Assembly (NCBI RefSeq): GCF_021155765.1
Contig: NC_060116.1
Location: forward strand, 11,780,001-11,844,000
Length of the DNA: 64,000 nt
Direction of reading: 5' to 3'
Origin: Diprion similis
Taxonomy: Eukaryota; Arthropoda; Insecta; Hymenoptera; Diprionidae
Below are positions 13,350 through 23,166 of the stretch, one piece after another; the first letter of the stretch is position 1, and each line of letters starts with the position of its first letter. A model generated the notes under the pieces. The model was not told where the DNA came from. It did not search any database and worked only from the letters and a program-made list of their open reading frames with translations. The position numbers and the translations under genes are program-made.

Positions 13350-13355
13350 TTTATT
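13350..13355 (-). terminator. Poly(A) signal candidate of the small cuticle-type gene
   Basis: AATAAA on the minus strand, about 385 bases after the stop codon. It lies in an AT-rich stretch where chance matches occur. Confidence 0.4.
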
Positions 13356-13739
13356 TATATTTTACAATATAATACATGATAAAATAATCGTTGGCAATTT
13401 CTGAACTACAATTTCGTTTACACAGTTAGAATAGTTATTTTAGTTGAATTTTATCAGGTGTTGTAACACGGTGTTCACATTTCCTGTATCCACCCGCCTT
13501 TGGATGAATCTTAAATTTTATCGTAAACATCAGTCAGCGCTTTGATCGTAAGGTGAAAAGGAGAAAAAAAAGAACAAGATATCAATGCTGCAATCGGTCG
13601 AACACTTTGCAATTGTAAAATGCTCGCTTCCTGGTTTTCTACGAAAGTACGAAATTGTCAACGATTAATTGAAATTCACTTCATTGTTCACGCGGGTCGT
13701 CGTCAGTCTTCGAGTGGACGAAGATCGGCAGAAGGATTT

Positions 13740-14434
13740 CTAACCGACGATGTAGGGAGCGCTTGCGTAGGCAGCCGAGTAGTAAGGATAAGCAGAGTAA
13801 GCGTAGGGGTACGCGCTGTACGCCGAGTAGGCGGCAACCGGTGCTACAGGAGCGGTGTAGGCGCTGTAGGCAACAGGCGCCGTGTAGGCAGCAGCGCCCA
13901 ACAAAACGCCTCGCTTGTCCCTTGCTTGGGTGTTGGATGGTTCCACGGATTCAACTTCCTGGGGCTTCGTGTCGGCCAGAGCGACGGCGGCGAGGGCCAG
14001 GAGCATGACAGCCTGAAAGTGAACGATTGTGAGTAAATTCACTGAAAGGAATGTGGGAAATTTCAGTGCAGATCTAGCAAAATCAATTTATAGTGAGCTT
14101 TAGGACACTGTTTCAGATTAAGATCAGGAATGGTTTTAATTACTGAGTTACTGATATGAGTGAAAATAAAGAACTGTAGTTTATATCACAGAGAGTTTAC
14201 ATAGCAAGGAATCGAAATAGTGAATTTTTAAGTAAATGATTGCAGGAATGGAAACGATTGTCGAGACTGTATTGGTGATTGGGGATGAATATTAATTCCT
14301 TTTACTGGTTAATGTTCCAAGTATTGCAAATGTATTGTAAACCAATTTTTGGGTATCTGGTAATTGGAGAAGTGATATTCTACAATGGTGATTGTAATCC
14401 TACAATGTTGAATACTTACAACGAAGAATTTCAT
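13740..14434 (-). CDS. Small cuticle-type secreted protein (AYTAPVA/AYPYY repeats), 95 residues
   Basis: Exon 1 (14420-14434) encodes MKFFV and ends in GTAAGT. Exon 2 (13740-14012) follows an ACTTTCAG acceptor in phase 0 and ends in TAG. The start MKFFVAVMLLALAAVALA is a textbook signal peptide. An acidic pro-segment (19-35) ends at RDKR (36-39), a furin consensus, and the mature part would begin GVLLGAAAY. It is made of AYTAPVAYSAYTAPVA and YSAYPYAYSAYPYYSAAY repeats, typical of insect low-complexity cuticle proteins and of the related neuropeptide-like (Nplp3-type) precursors. Structural cuticle is my preferred role. A frame starting inside the intron would give a poor signal sequence and is rejected. 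The 407-bp intron equals in length that of the Ser/Gly-rich gene, probably by chance. Confidence 0.9.
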
Positions 14435-14519
14435 GTTGGTGGTTGGTTTTGGTTGATTGACTGAAGAGTCGATGAGGAGGTCTGAAGACTGTTTGATGCT
14501 TTTGGATCCGCGGTGCGGT

Positions 14520-14528
14520 CTTTATATA
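14520..14528 (-). promoter_or_regulatory. TATA box of the small cuticle-type gene
   Basis: TATATAAAG on the minus strand, with an ACAGTC initiator-like element near 14490 and the ATG at 14434. It suggests a TATA-driven, probably stage- or tissue-regulated promoter, as is usual for cuticle genes. Confidence 0.65.
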
Positions 14529-14534
14529 CCGATT

Positions 14535-15455
14535 CGATCATCTTTGGCGATCCGTGCATTGATTCCTAAACACTTGACGAGGTTGCAGGACAGTATTGCG
14601 TGCGCGTGAGTATTGTCTTTGGGTTTACCTCATGCCACGTATGTTGCGAGGTGGAGTCTTCGCGGTTCTGTATGTGTGTAGGTGAATAATTTGCGTTTGC
14701 GGAAGGCTGCACGTGCTCCGAGACTTGGGTGCACGTATCACCTCCTTCTTGTAGAAAATTGAGCAACTGGAGAACCTTGGCTATCCTCCAAATACGATCG
14801 AAAGTCTTTTATAATACTTTGGTAATCGCACAGCACTCCAAGGAATGATTGCATTATTTTCTACAAGTTGCAACCGAATTGATTAGTTTATTGTCTCAGA
14901 TACGATCTATCGAATTGTTTGACTATTAAGTATAAGTCCATTTTGAACCCCAACCACATATAACAAATTTTTGTTTCATTATGAAAAGATTACTTCAAGA
15001 TTTTGCAATACTCCGGTGCCTTCCCGAATCGTTTAAAAAATTTTATTAAGATTTTAATTCAGTCAAACTTTTGCTGCTGGTTAGCTAATTTTCATTATTG
15101 GTATCATCAATGTTGTATGATAATTTATTTCTCAATTGAAATCAGGTGAAAGATTCCCTAGAAAAATAATAGCATAATTTTAATTGATAGTATGTTGAAA
15201 ATGTTTACATTTTTACTTCCATTCAAAAAATGCTCTTAGTAGTAGTCGAACATCTGTTCGAATTGAAATAATAAATGAGATTGTTCCCATTTGTCTAATA
15301 AACAAATGAAAATATTCCAGTACGAGAATTAATTTCCAGAATAAAAAAATGTCAGATTCTGCTGAAGATTGAAAATTAATATTACGCCCAAGATATTCTC
15401 TCTGTTGGAGCGACGACAAATGGCGGTAAATTTGAATTTGTTAACTCTTCATTCT
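14535..15455. other. Intergenic region, nothing recognised
   Basis: About 0.9 kb of AT-rich DNA between the promoter of the minus-strand cuticle-type gene and the promoter region of the plus-strand membrane-protein gene. No family-like reading frame, structured RNA or repeat is seen. Confidence 0.4.
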
Positions 15456-15464
15456 GGAGCGATG

Positions 15465-15577
15465 GCGCATGCGCTCTGCGACGGGTATTGACCACACTGA
15501 AATATAGTAGAACCTCGAAGTCGAACGTCAGTCGATACTCGACCCGCCAGCCTCAGCTATGGATGGCGCAGATGCGC
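15465..15577 (+). promoter_or_regulatory. Two NRF-1-type palindromic sites in a TATA-less promoter
   Basis: GCGCATGCGC at 15465-15474 is a perfect NRF-1 core palindrome. GCGCAGATGCGC at 15566-15577 is a close variant. They lie 190 and 85 bases upstream of the ATG of the small membrane protein. NRF-1 (Ewg in Drosophila) is known to drive many nuclear genes for mitochondrial proteins. The second site overlaps a seven-codon upstream frame (15559-15582) that would be in the 5' UTR if transcription starts before it. Confidence 0.5.
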
Positions 15578-15652
15578 AGTAAGCAGTTGGAGATTCACCG
15601 GGCTCCTGTGATAAAGTTGCATAATTCAATTACGTTCTAAAAAAATTGTAAA

Positions 15653-16102
15653 ATGTCTACTGCCACGCCGAAATTTTTTCACAAATTCCAATTCCCCATT
15701 ATAATGGGTAGTTTTCTCGTTGGAGCATGCACGGCTTTTATGTTTCGGTAGGCTGTCTACTTACGTTCAAAAATCAAAATCGTTAGGAATCTAAACAAGA
15801 CTTCTTACCTAACCTAACTTTACGCTGTTCATCATACCTATAAGCCTTGTATACAAAACCGATTCGATTTTTAAGATAAACAAATTCACTGCAGATGCGA
15901 CTTGAACGATTGACGAGATGTTTCAAATTCTTGCACCATGCACTTCGATATTCAATCCGTCACGTTTCATCATATTGTTTATGCTTTCAGATACAGCTTA
16001 ATGGGGGATTTGGAACCACAACGTGAGATTTTAGTCCCCGAAGACAAAGAGAGTCGAGCTCTTGGAGAGCAGGGAATAAGAGAACATTGGCAAAAATCCT
16101 GA
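15653..16102 (+). CDS. Small single-span membrane protein, 68 residues, possibly mitochondrial
   Basis: Exon 1 (15653-15747) begins with ATG in an AAAATG context and ends at a GTAGGC donor. Exon 2 (15991-16102) follows a pyrimidine-rich CTTTCAG acceptor; the junction splits an Arg codon and the frame ends in TGA. The protein has a short basic/aromatic N-terminus (KFFHKFQFP, 7-15), one hydrophobic span (about 14-30, IIMGSFLVGACTAFMF) and a charged tail rich in Glu, Asp, Arg and Gln that ends HWQKS. Length and topology resemble small inner-membrane or assembly-factor proteins of mitochondria, and the NRF-1-type promoter fits that. I do not recognise a specific family, so no symbol is given. Reading past 15747 without splicing would hit a stop at once, which supports the intron. 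Confidence 0.7.
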
Positions 16103-18554
16103 GCACCCATAGGAGCAAGTTTTTCGTCTTTGCTATTCAAGCTGCTCATCATTTGTAAAGACGGTGTATGTGCTGATACAGTATTTTTGCATCTCCAGTA
16201 CTTTGGAGATCCCAGCAGCCGTAGAATCATCAGGACCGGCTATTGCCATTGACATACATTTTATATTTTTCGAGATCCATTAACTTAGGTAGACACAATA
16301 CTATACGCATTTATGTATCTACATACGGTTGATCCACGGTATATCAGGAAATGTTTTATTTAATACAGTTACATGAGAAAAGGGTGAAGCTAATAATTTA
16401 CTTCTACATGTTCACAATATTCGAGTTGAATGAAACCGTAATACCTGCTATATATAACTTGATAATATTGTAGTTTTAAATAAGCAATGCGAGCAATCAC
16501 GTAACGGGTTTATTTATTCATTCGTCAAACAATTTGTATGCAAATTTTGGAAACCGATTACGTAAAATACGTTGTGAGTTACCTTGAAATTGTATCGCTT
16601 TGGTTGAAATAAATGTAATTGTTTTCGCCGGTCAGTTTATTGCGCAGCTGACGCGAGTGCAGCTATGGAATACTAATAAACGGTTTGTCAATTCTTGAGA
16701 TTCAATCGCATCAACGCCGGCATTTTATCGCCAATGATTTCGCAATTTTTCGGTATATCGCTCTGGCTTAACTTTGTATTATTCAAATAACATGTACAAG
16801 TCGTGATTCGTTTGCGCATTCGTTGTTCGTTAACAGATTAATTTTGCCAAACTTGTTATCACGAATCACGTGATGTTTTATTTTGCATGCAGACCAAAAG
16901 CGAACGGACATTAATATTGTTGGTATAACGTACGCCAAAAATATATGACACGAGTAAAATATTTTAACAGCAGAAAACGTACTTGCAAATTTAACGTTGG
17001 CCCGTATATGAACGCATTTTACTTTTGGATTAGAATTCAAATGTCGACTCCACCCAACGCAGACAGTTACGCAATAAATCTCGCTTTGAATTTCTATTCT
17101 GTTAACGATTTTTTTTTCTCGCTTGTTTCTCTTTTTTCGAGAGGTGATTCCACGTGTAAAAATGTATCATATCAATCACAGTACGATGGCAAGAAAAAGA
17201 CGATGAGCAATTCTCTGCAGTCGGTCAAAGAATAGAAATGCGGTCATCGTCCAAGGACTGTAATGCGAACGCCTCTGATTGGTCTCAGCTTCGATTATTT
17301 CACAGGATAATCTTGATGCGTGCGAATATTCGTCGGTGGGAAAACGACTTGGCAATCCAATCTTGGATGCGTCGATCGTTATTCGTCGAGCCAATCTGAG
17401 GTCCACCAGAATTGCAGATTCTATTCATTGAGAAAAAATGAGTCCGCTTATTTATGAAACTGTTGTATGCTTAGGATCCAATTCGAAGGAAGTGGTCAGC
17501 TCATCGACGCGCAATGACCGTCCATTCAAATTGCAGGATTTTCATTATTAATCAAGGCTCGTACACGCCTGTAACTAAATTCCCGCAAAATAGATGTCTC
17601 AAGTTTGAAGATAATTTAAATTTAGATTCAACTCAGAAGTAACTCTTACGTCTTTTGGAAAGCTGAAATGACTCCTGCAAATGTGATAAAATCCCATGAA
17701 ATCCTGGGTCGTCATGATCGCGAAAGAGCCGCAACAGTGTCCATTTTATAGACCAGGATGTAAAACTTCTAGCGGTCAACTACCTATGAATGTAGGTTTG
17801 ATGTACTCAGAGTTAGGTGTCATAGAGATTAACCAGCGATCGCTAATGAAAACGAATTCCGTATCTCATTCGGTCAGATTACGATTGATTGCGCTAAGCT
17901 AACGTCCTTTGATGAGTTAAGAACCTTTGATGGTTTTGAAATTTTACTGCAGATAATTTCTTCTGTGTATCATACAGCGAGTATAACGTTTGTTTGTTTT
18001 TACAACACGTGGGAAAGATATTATAGATCAATTTGAGGAATGTCTGTTTATAGATGAATCATCATTGTCACGAATTTGGGCTTCGAGACGTGACAGGCGC
18101 TTGCCAAGACTGCCTGAGTGAATTATGTGGTTATTTTGGCAAGTGACACACTAGATATGATACTGATCAGGTAAAATCAAATGTTAATGATATTCTGGAT
18201 ATTATGTTTGAATGTAGCTAGAGATACCACAATCCTAATCAATATTTGCTTCATGTCAGCGTAACATGTAGTTAATTAGATGTACATGCATATGTCAATT
18301 CCGTTTTTCGGAAGGCCGTGTCAATCAAACTCTATTTTCCATTTTGGTTCGAAGTGGAGAAAAAAGAATGAACGCAAGCCTGAATAACTTATGTCGTCAT
18401 ATTTTTTCTTCAAATAACAATTTTAGAATAATATACGAAATTCTATGTTTCTTCATTCTGTTTAAAACTATTTTTCTTATTTAAATAAACGGAACAACAG
18501 ATCGGTTAGATAATTGTGGTCGTTGCGATCCGAATGGATTCCACGAACTTCGAG
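16103..18554. other. Intergenic region without a supported gene
   Basis: About 2.4 kb of AT-rich DNA holding the 3' flanks of two convergent genes. AATAAA occurs near 16607 on the plus strand, but it is about 500 bases from the stop codon of the membrane-protein gene, so its use is uncertain. No further gene or repeat is recognised. Confidence 0.4.
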
Positions 18555-20638
18555 TTAACCGATAGTATGAACTTCCGGATACCCGAGATTCCTGGTTTCA
18601 CCAATTACCGCAATGAGCGAATCGATAAATTCAAGGGAATTGGGGATAATCTGTTCTGCAGGAAGCAGGAATCCGTAGGTCCCAGTGTCCCTAAATTCGT
18701 AGCAATAGACAATCGGAGTGTTGTGCACTCCTTTCACGTAGTCGGTACTGGTACCACTAGCAATATCTGAAAAAGAAACCACAATGGATAGTAATAAATT
18801 CAGGCAATTAGTCTATGAATTAATAGGTACGTGATCAAATAGCGCTTACAAATTGCTTCGGCAGTCGATCCCACGATGTATTCGGTACCATATCTTTTGG
18901 CCAAAGCATCGGCCGCAATTTCGCCGACATTCAACTGCAACAATGTGCTTATCACAGCTTTTGCATTTAAAAAACCGCGCTGGTAAAAGCCATCGTGAGT
19001 ATTATACTTACAGCCTCTGCGTAGTTGTCCAAATGTTCGTAGGTGTATCCGTATGGCAGTAAAATCAGCTGGCTGTAACTGTGTATACTCAAATAGATGT
19101 GAAATTTATCACTGACCGAGGCGATGTAGTCTGCCAACGCCTTGACCTCAACCTCGGAAAATGGTTCGGATCCAGCATAAGTCTCACTGCAGGAATTGTT
19201 GCTGGCTCCGCCGTTGGCTAAACAGAAAAAATATTTCGGCCATACTTATTCAACGATCTAAATGATCTGCGTCGTCACACTTATCATTTTCGGACTTCGG
19301 AGAAGCATCGAGTGTCGGAATAGAACGTAAGTCAAATTCGAATGATTACTTAGCCAGTAATAGTCCCAGTTTCTGTTCGGGTCGGCACCCCAACAGTCAT
19401 TGTCGTACGGTTTTCTCGTTTTCCGCCACATCCTGTTCTGCAATAAATATATATATATTTACAAAATGAGTATCAGGGCGAAACTGGAGAAGGTATCGAC
19501 CACTAATTACAATAAAATTATAATTGCTGAGTATTTGGATGACCAACCGTTGTATGAGTGTATTCGTAGCCGTCGGGATTTGTGTTTGGAAATATGAACC
19601 AGTTATGAGCCCGAGCGAGTAGGTTGAATGCCTCGTTTGTCGACGTTAGGATTTCGTTCGTCAGGTAGGTGACGGTGGCTGGAGTTATCCACTCGCGAGC
19701 ATGCATGCCTAGAAATTATTTAGCGGAACGCGAAAAGCTTGTCGATTAGTTAAGCAAATTTGAGTCAACTGCTTGTAAATCATGCAGCGAGGATTGCGAC
19801 GGCGGATTGTAATCGCTCATATATCTACCTCCTTCGATAAAAATTCCAGGATTATTTTCATCGAACGTAATCTTGATCCCCTTTATTAATCGACCCTCGT
19901 ACGAATTTCCAATAACGATCACTTCCACCAAGTCTGGATAAGTCTCCGCTAATTCGTCGAGCCAATTGTATATCTACAATGTCACAGGCACCAAAGAGAT
20001 AATGCGAAAATATGCAATTCACAATGTTTTGCCGAATCAGCCGAAGAACCACATGTTGCGAATATTTCATTTCTGACATACGTACGACGTCGAGACGGTG
20101 ATACGCGGTCCAGTTTAACGAAGAAGTGACCTCTTCGGCCCGTAGTGACTGATGTTCAATGTCAGGGGTTTGATTTCCGACCAAGGTCTGCACGTCCTCG
20201 ATCAAAGTCTTGTAGGACATGCCCGCTGTTTCGAAAGTCGATAGTATTTCATCCTCTCGTTCGGGAGATACCATCACGTCCGTGTCGGAATTTAGCGCGC
20301 CTCCAATCAACCAGAATAAAATCTGCGATATTAATAAGCAGAGTCATTATCCTTATTTTCATTCGTATATTCAATATCCAGAAGCACGTTCGACGTAGCT
20401 TAGATGAGCAGGCAATTATCGCTCACATAAGCAACGTGCTTTCTTTAGGTCATGCACTTACACCTTCCTTGGCCTGGTCTTCCATGGATTTCAGGAGATG
20501 CAGGTGCTCTCTGGTAGTTGCGGTTACTCTGTAGACCTTGTGTCCATCGTAACGTTGGTATTCTTCCTCGGGAGTTGGCAAAGCAGTCCCAACAAGTAGA
20601 ACAGCGCAAATAACGCTGCAAAGAGTGATGACTTTCAT
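18555..20638 (-). CDS. Zinc procarboxypeptidase, M14A, carboxypeptidase A-like, 436 residues
   Basis: Eight exons join in frame: 20462-20638, 20086-20322, 19829-19973, 19548-19708, 19350-19437, 19012-19217, 18850-18934, 18555-18766. A signal peptide ([19 protein letters not shown]) is followed by an activation propeptide (about 20-120, with FWLIGG, DVMVSPE and LIEDVQ, cut probably after Arg120). The catalytic domain keeps all key residues: zinc ligands His189 and Glu192 (GMHAREW) and His315 (SIHSYSQ); Arg245 (MWRKTR); Asn261-Arg262 (PNRNW); Tyr367 (Tyr248 of bovine CPA); Glu390 (YEFRDTG). Cys255 and Cys279 match the CPA disulphide. The specificity position equivalent to CPA 255 is Thr374, not Asp, which favours A-type over B-type cleavage. 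A secreted digestive enzyme is likely. Exon 4 ends in a weaker donor, GTTGGT, but the protein homology fixes it. Confidence 0.95.
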
Positions 20639-20686
20639 CGTGGAGCTTGAGAGTTGGGACTAGCCGTTTAGGACGAGCAGAGGCTT

Positions 20687-20694
20687 CTTTTATA
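20687..20694 (-). promoter_or_regulatory. TATA box of the carboxypeptidase gene
   Basis: TATAAAAG on the minus strand, 49 bases upstream of the ATG. Transcription would start near 20660, leaving a 5' UTR of only about 20-25 bases. A strong TATA and a short leader are common in highly expressed digestive enzyme genes. Confidence 0.7.
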
Positions 20695-20699
20695 CTTGA

Positions 20700-21854
20700 G
20701 ACATAATTACGGTATCGAAAAAATTCACTTACCACTTGACACAAATCGCTGGTCATTAATCCCATCCTCTGCTACCATTTTAAGATAAGCCAGAAGTCAA
20801 TTATCATTGGAGACATTGTTCAGATAAACTTATTTTATCGTCAGTATCTCTTGTTTTATGACCATCATGTAGGTATGAGGGGACATAGTTTCGAAACTAG
20901 TAAAATACGAGGAGGAACTATCACCAACGTTTCGATTACTTCCTGAAACGTCAAACAATGAGGAAATGCACTGTAATATCTCAGATCAGTTACGCAAACT
21001 ATCATTCTGACTAATACTGCACAACGAAATTTAGTAAGAGTAAGTGCTTCGTACTTTTTTTGGTAATGCACTTGACGGTATATTTGGATAACCGATTTAG
21101 CTGCTACCTCTACTGGGTTCAATAATCTTATTTATCGTTTTCGTAACACAGAACCTCTGACGATAATCTTTACGGTAGTATGGGTGCATGATCAGGGTGT
21201 TCACTTATTTGTGAAATTGAGCGATGCAGGTTTTTCAGACAATAATCATTGTTTATTCAGGTTGTTCTCATGTACACACATAAATGAAATGACACAATAG
21301 TCATACGAACAAGAATATTTTATATTTGACTAGTAGACAGCTCATTGTGAATTCGCTGGCACGTGCACTTTTTGAGAAATCCGGGCTTGGTTCATGACCA
21401 TTTTCTGAAAGTTAAAGGAAAATATTTCTATGAATCTAGGATGAAAATTAGTAATTCCAGATACATGAGATTTCCAGGGTTTTTTCAGAGGATATCAAAT
21501 TCCCTGAGAATTCCGATTCCATAATTTCCATGAATACTGGACACCCTGATTATAGATGATACGAAATTTCAATTGTCAATAGGCGAGAAAGCAGAAATTA
21601 GTAATGACTTGTGGAGAAAATAAAAAAGTTAAGAAAAATTAAAAACCCAAGAATAATCCGATTCCTATCCGCTTGTATTTTTTCAAATTATCATCTAACG
21701 GTTTATATATTTGTTCAAATTAAAAAAGAAACGTTTAGCTAATTATCCTACTGTTCGATGTTGATGAATGCTATTAAGGTGGAATTATTTCACAGGATAC
21801 ATATAGACTAACAATTTACGATTAAAGAGTACGATAGAGTAAAATTTGTACGTA
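20700..21854. other. Intergenic region, nothing recognised
   Basis: AT-rich DNA between the carboxypeptidase promoter and the 3' end of the METTL6 downstream unit. Short frames only. Confidence 0.4.
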
Positions 21855-21860
21855 TTTATT
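21855..21860 (-). terminator. Poly(A) signal of the METTL6 downstream unit
   Basis: AATAAA on the minus strand, about 100 bases after the end of the 94-codon frame. It is the first hexamer found after the METTL6 stop in the spliced order of exons. Confidence 0.55.
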
Positions 21861-21961
21861 ATCGGCATACAACAGTTGTGTAAAGTAAAAACACTTGATA
21901 GATTCTTTAGTCGAGGTTCAACCATCCGCATCAGACTTGGCTAGGTCCAGGACTAGTAATG

Positions 21962-23079
21962 TCAAATTACTGCACATCCTACAACACGAAATGTCCTCGA
22001 TGTTTAGTTGGAGTTGAAGGTAAGTTTTGACAATGTAAATTACGTATTTTGTAAGTATCAGATAGAGCTAATATTTGGTATAGTCATTCACGTAAGATTC
22101 AGCGAGTTTATTCATCATTATAATACTTTAAACACATTTTCCGAGAAAAAAAATATAGTAAAATTGTAATAGTACCTTTGCAGTTTGGGTACGAAAAACC
22201 GTGATCTTGTAATGTTGGAGATGAAAATCCGTAGCGGCAATCTAGAATAAAAGACCAAGTAATTAGATGTGATGTATGCACGTATACACCGAACAACGTA
22301 AATTAGATAAATTTTTTGTTATACAATATCTCAGTGGTAGTGACGAAATGTTTATTCATCATAAAATTATTTCAACTTGCAACAGTATTTTTACATCATC
22401 GATAATAAGAAACTACCTAATTGCATTGCAAAATTAAAGATTCAAATAATGTTAGAAACTTACGATATCTCGGGATGAGACGATGTTTCTTCACTCTCGC
22501 GTAACGGGAAACACTAGAAAACAAACGTTTAACGAAAATTATTCAATTATCAATTAGGCGTTCATTACTGAGTAATTTTAAACAAAATCAGATAGGAGCG
22601 AAAGACATTTATTCATGTGTACATCAAAATGCTTCAGTTGAACTATGAAATCATCACATTATTTTTTGTTCACTCACATGTATGTACTTGATAATATTGT
22701 TACAATTAACTTTTATATGATGTTACCTAACAATCTCATCGATGTTGAGGTCTTTGGAGTATCGCTTGAAGGTAAGATATGACAAATTGATCTCTTTCAT
22801 TTCCTTTGCCGAGCACCTCTGGGTGGAGACAAGTGTTTTGTACTGCACCGCAAGCAAGTAAGTCCTGAAACGAATATTGAGATATAATTAATAACCTGTT
22901 GCACAAATTGCATCAGCTGGAATTCTTATTAAATATCAGTCAGAACTAGTAGCTAAAATTTTCGTCACATTCACAAAAAAATGTGTATCGGTTGAACTAT
23001 GGAATCATCACTTCAATATTATCGGCTCCAAGTTATTAACGATCAGAAACTTAGGGTTGTCTTACCTAATCAATCTCAT
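21962..23079 (-). CDS. Downstream spliced unit of METTL6 (snoRNA host exons), possible 94-residue ORF
   Basis: Five exon segments with consensus splice sites follow METTL6: up to 23066, 22727-22864, 22464-22513, 22176-22241 and from 21978. Starting at ATG 23079 (MRLIRTYLLAVQYKTL) they join in one frame of 94 codons to a TGA at 21962, ending YPNCKGCAVI. An AATAAA at 21855-21860 follows. I recognise no family, and the exons may be a non-coding host RNA with a frame open by chance. Every intron holds one C/D-box snoRNA at the usual distance from its 3' splice site, which strongly supports the exon structure itself. The first segment begins 88 bases after the METTL6 stop with no promoter evident, so the unit may be a 3' extension of the METTL6 transcript. 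Confidence 0.45.
22054..22128 (-). ncRNA. C/D-box snoRNA, SNORD44-type guide to 18S rRNA
   Basis: Minus strand: C box ATGATGA (22112-22118), D' box CTGA (22099-22102), C'-like TGAATGA (22084-22090), D box CTGA (22058-22061), and an AAGTA/TACTT terminal stem. The guide TATTAGCTCTA is complementary to the conserved 18S segment UAGAGCUAAUA. Human SNORD44, a GAS5-encoded snoRNA for 18S A166, has nearly the same guide. The spacing to the 3' splice site at 21978 is about 80 nt. Confidence 0.75.
22327..22404 (-). ncRNA. C/D-box snoRNA with a 13-nt match to 18S rRNA
   Basis: Minus strand: C box ATGATGT (22393-22399), D'-like CTGT (22382-22385), perfect C' box ATGATGA (22356-22362), D box CTGA (22331-22334), and a GATA/TATC terminal stem. 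The bases before the D box, TTTCGTCACTACC, are complementary to the conserved 18S segment GGUAGUGACGAAA. With one unpaired base next to the box, the rule points to the A of GGUA. I cannot assign a human or yeast counterpart with confidence. It sits about 90 nt from the 3' splice site at 22241. Confidence 0.7.
22584..22661 (-). ncRNA. C/D-box snoRNA, SNORD80/snR60 type, copy 4
   Basis: Minus strand: C box GTGATGA (22651-22657), guide CATAGTTCAA with D' CTGA, C' box TTGATGT, guide GTCTTTCGCTCCTAT with D box CTGA (22588-22591), 74 nt from the 3' splice site at 22513. It is intact and predicted to guide the same A and G methylations in 28S as copies 1 and 2. Confidence 0.88.
22935..23015 (-). ncRNA. 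Diverged C/D-box snoRNA, copy 3 with altered D guide
   Basis: Minus strand: perfect C box GTGATGA (23005-23011) and CATAGTTCAA as in the other copies, but D' is degenerate (CCGA), C' is weak (TGTGACG) and the D region reads AGCTACTAGTTCTGACTGA, with two overlapping D-box candidates (22936-22939, 22940-22943). The usual GTCTTTCG guide is gone. AGCTACTAG is complementary to CUAGUAGCU, which occurs in 28S some 20 nt downstream of the ancestral target, with a mismatch next to the box. Position in the intron (75 nt from the 3' splice site) is conserved. It may be a re-targeted snoRNA or a decaying copy. Confidence 0.55.
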
Positions 23080-23166
23080 TGTCAATGCTTAGCATCGAGG
23101 ACGGGTTCAAGTCCATCAGTTTGAAAGATTCATGGCACTAGCGTACCGTGTTAGTTTGTTCATCCT

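Noticed and set aside
15807-15821. CCTAACCTAAC in the intron of the small membrane protein gene, resembling the insect telomere repeat
   Set aside because: Only about two units; chance in AT-rich DNA is sufficient.
21959-22028. Plus-strand ATG followed by a GTAAGT-like donor (MSNYCTSYNTKCPRC)
   Set aside because: Splicing to the next plus-strand acceptor near 22193 gives a stop after nine codons. The minus-strand exon chain with snoRNAs explains the region better.
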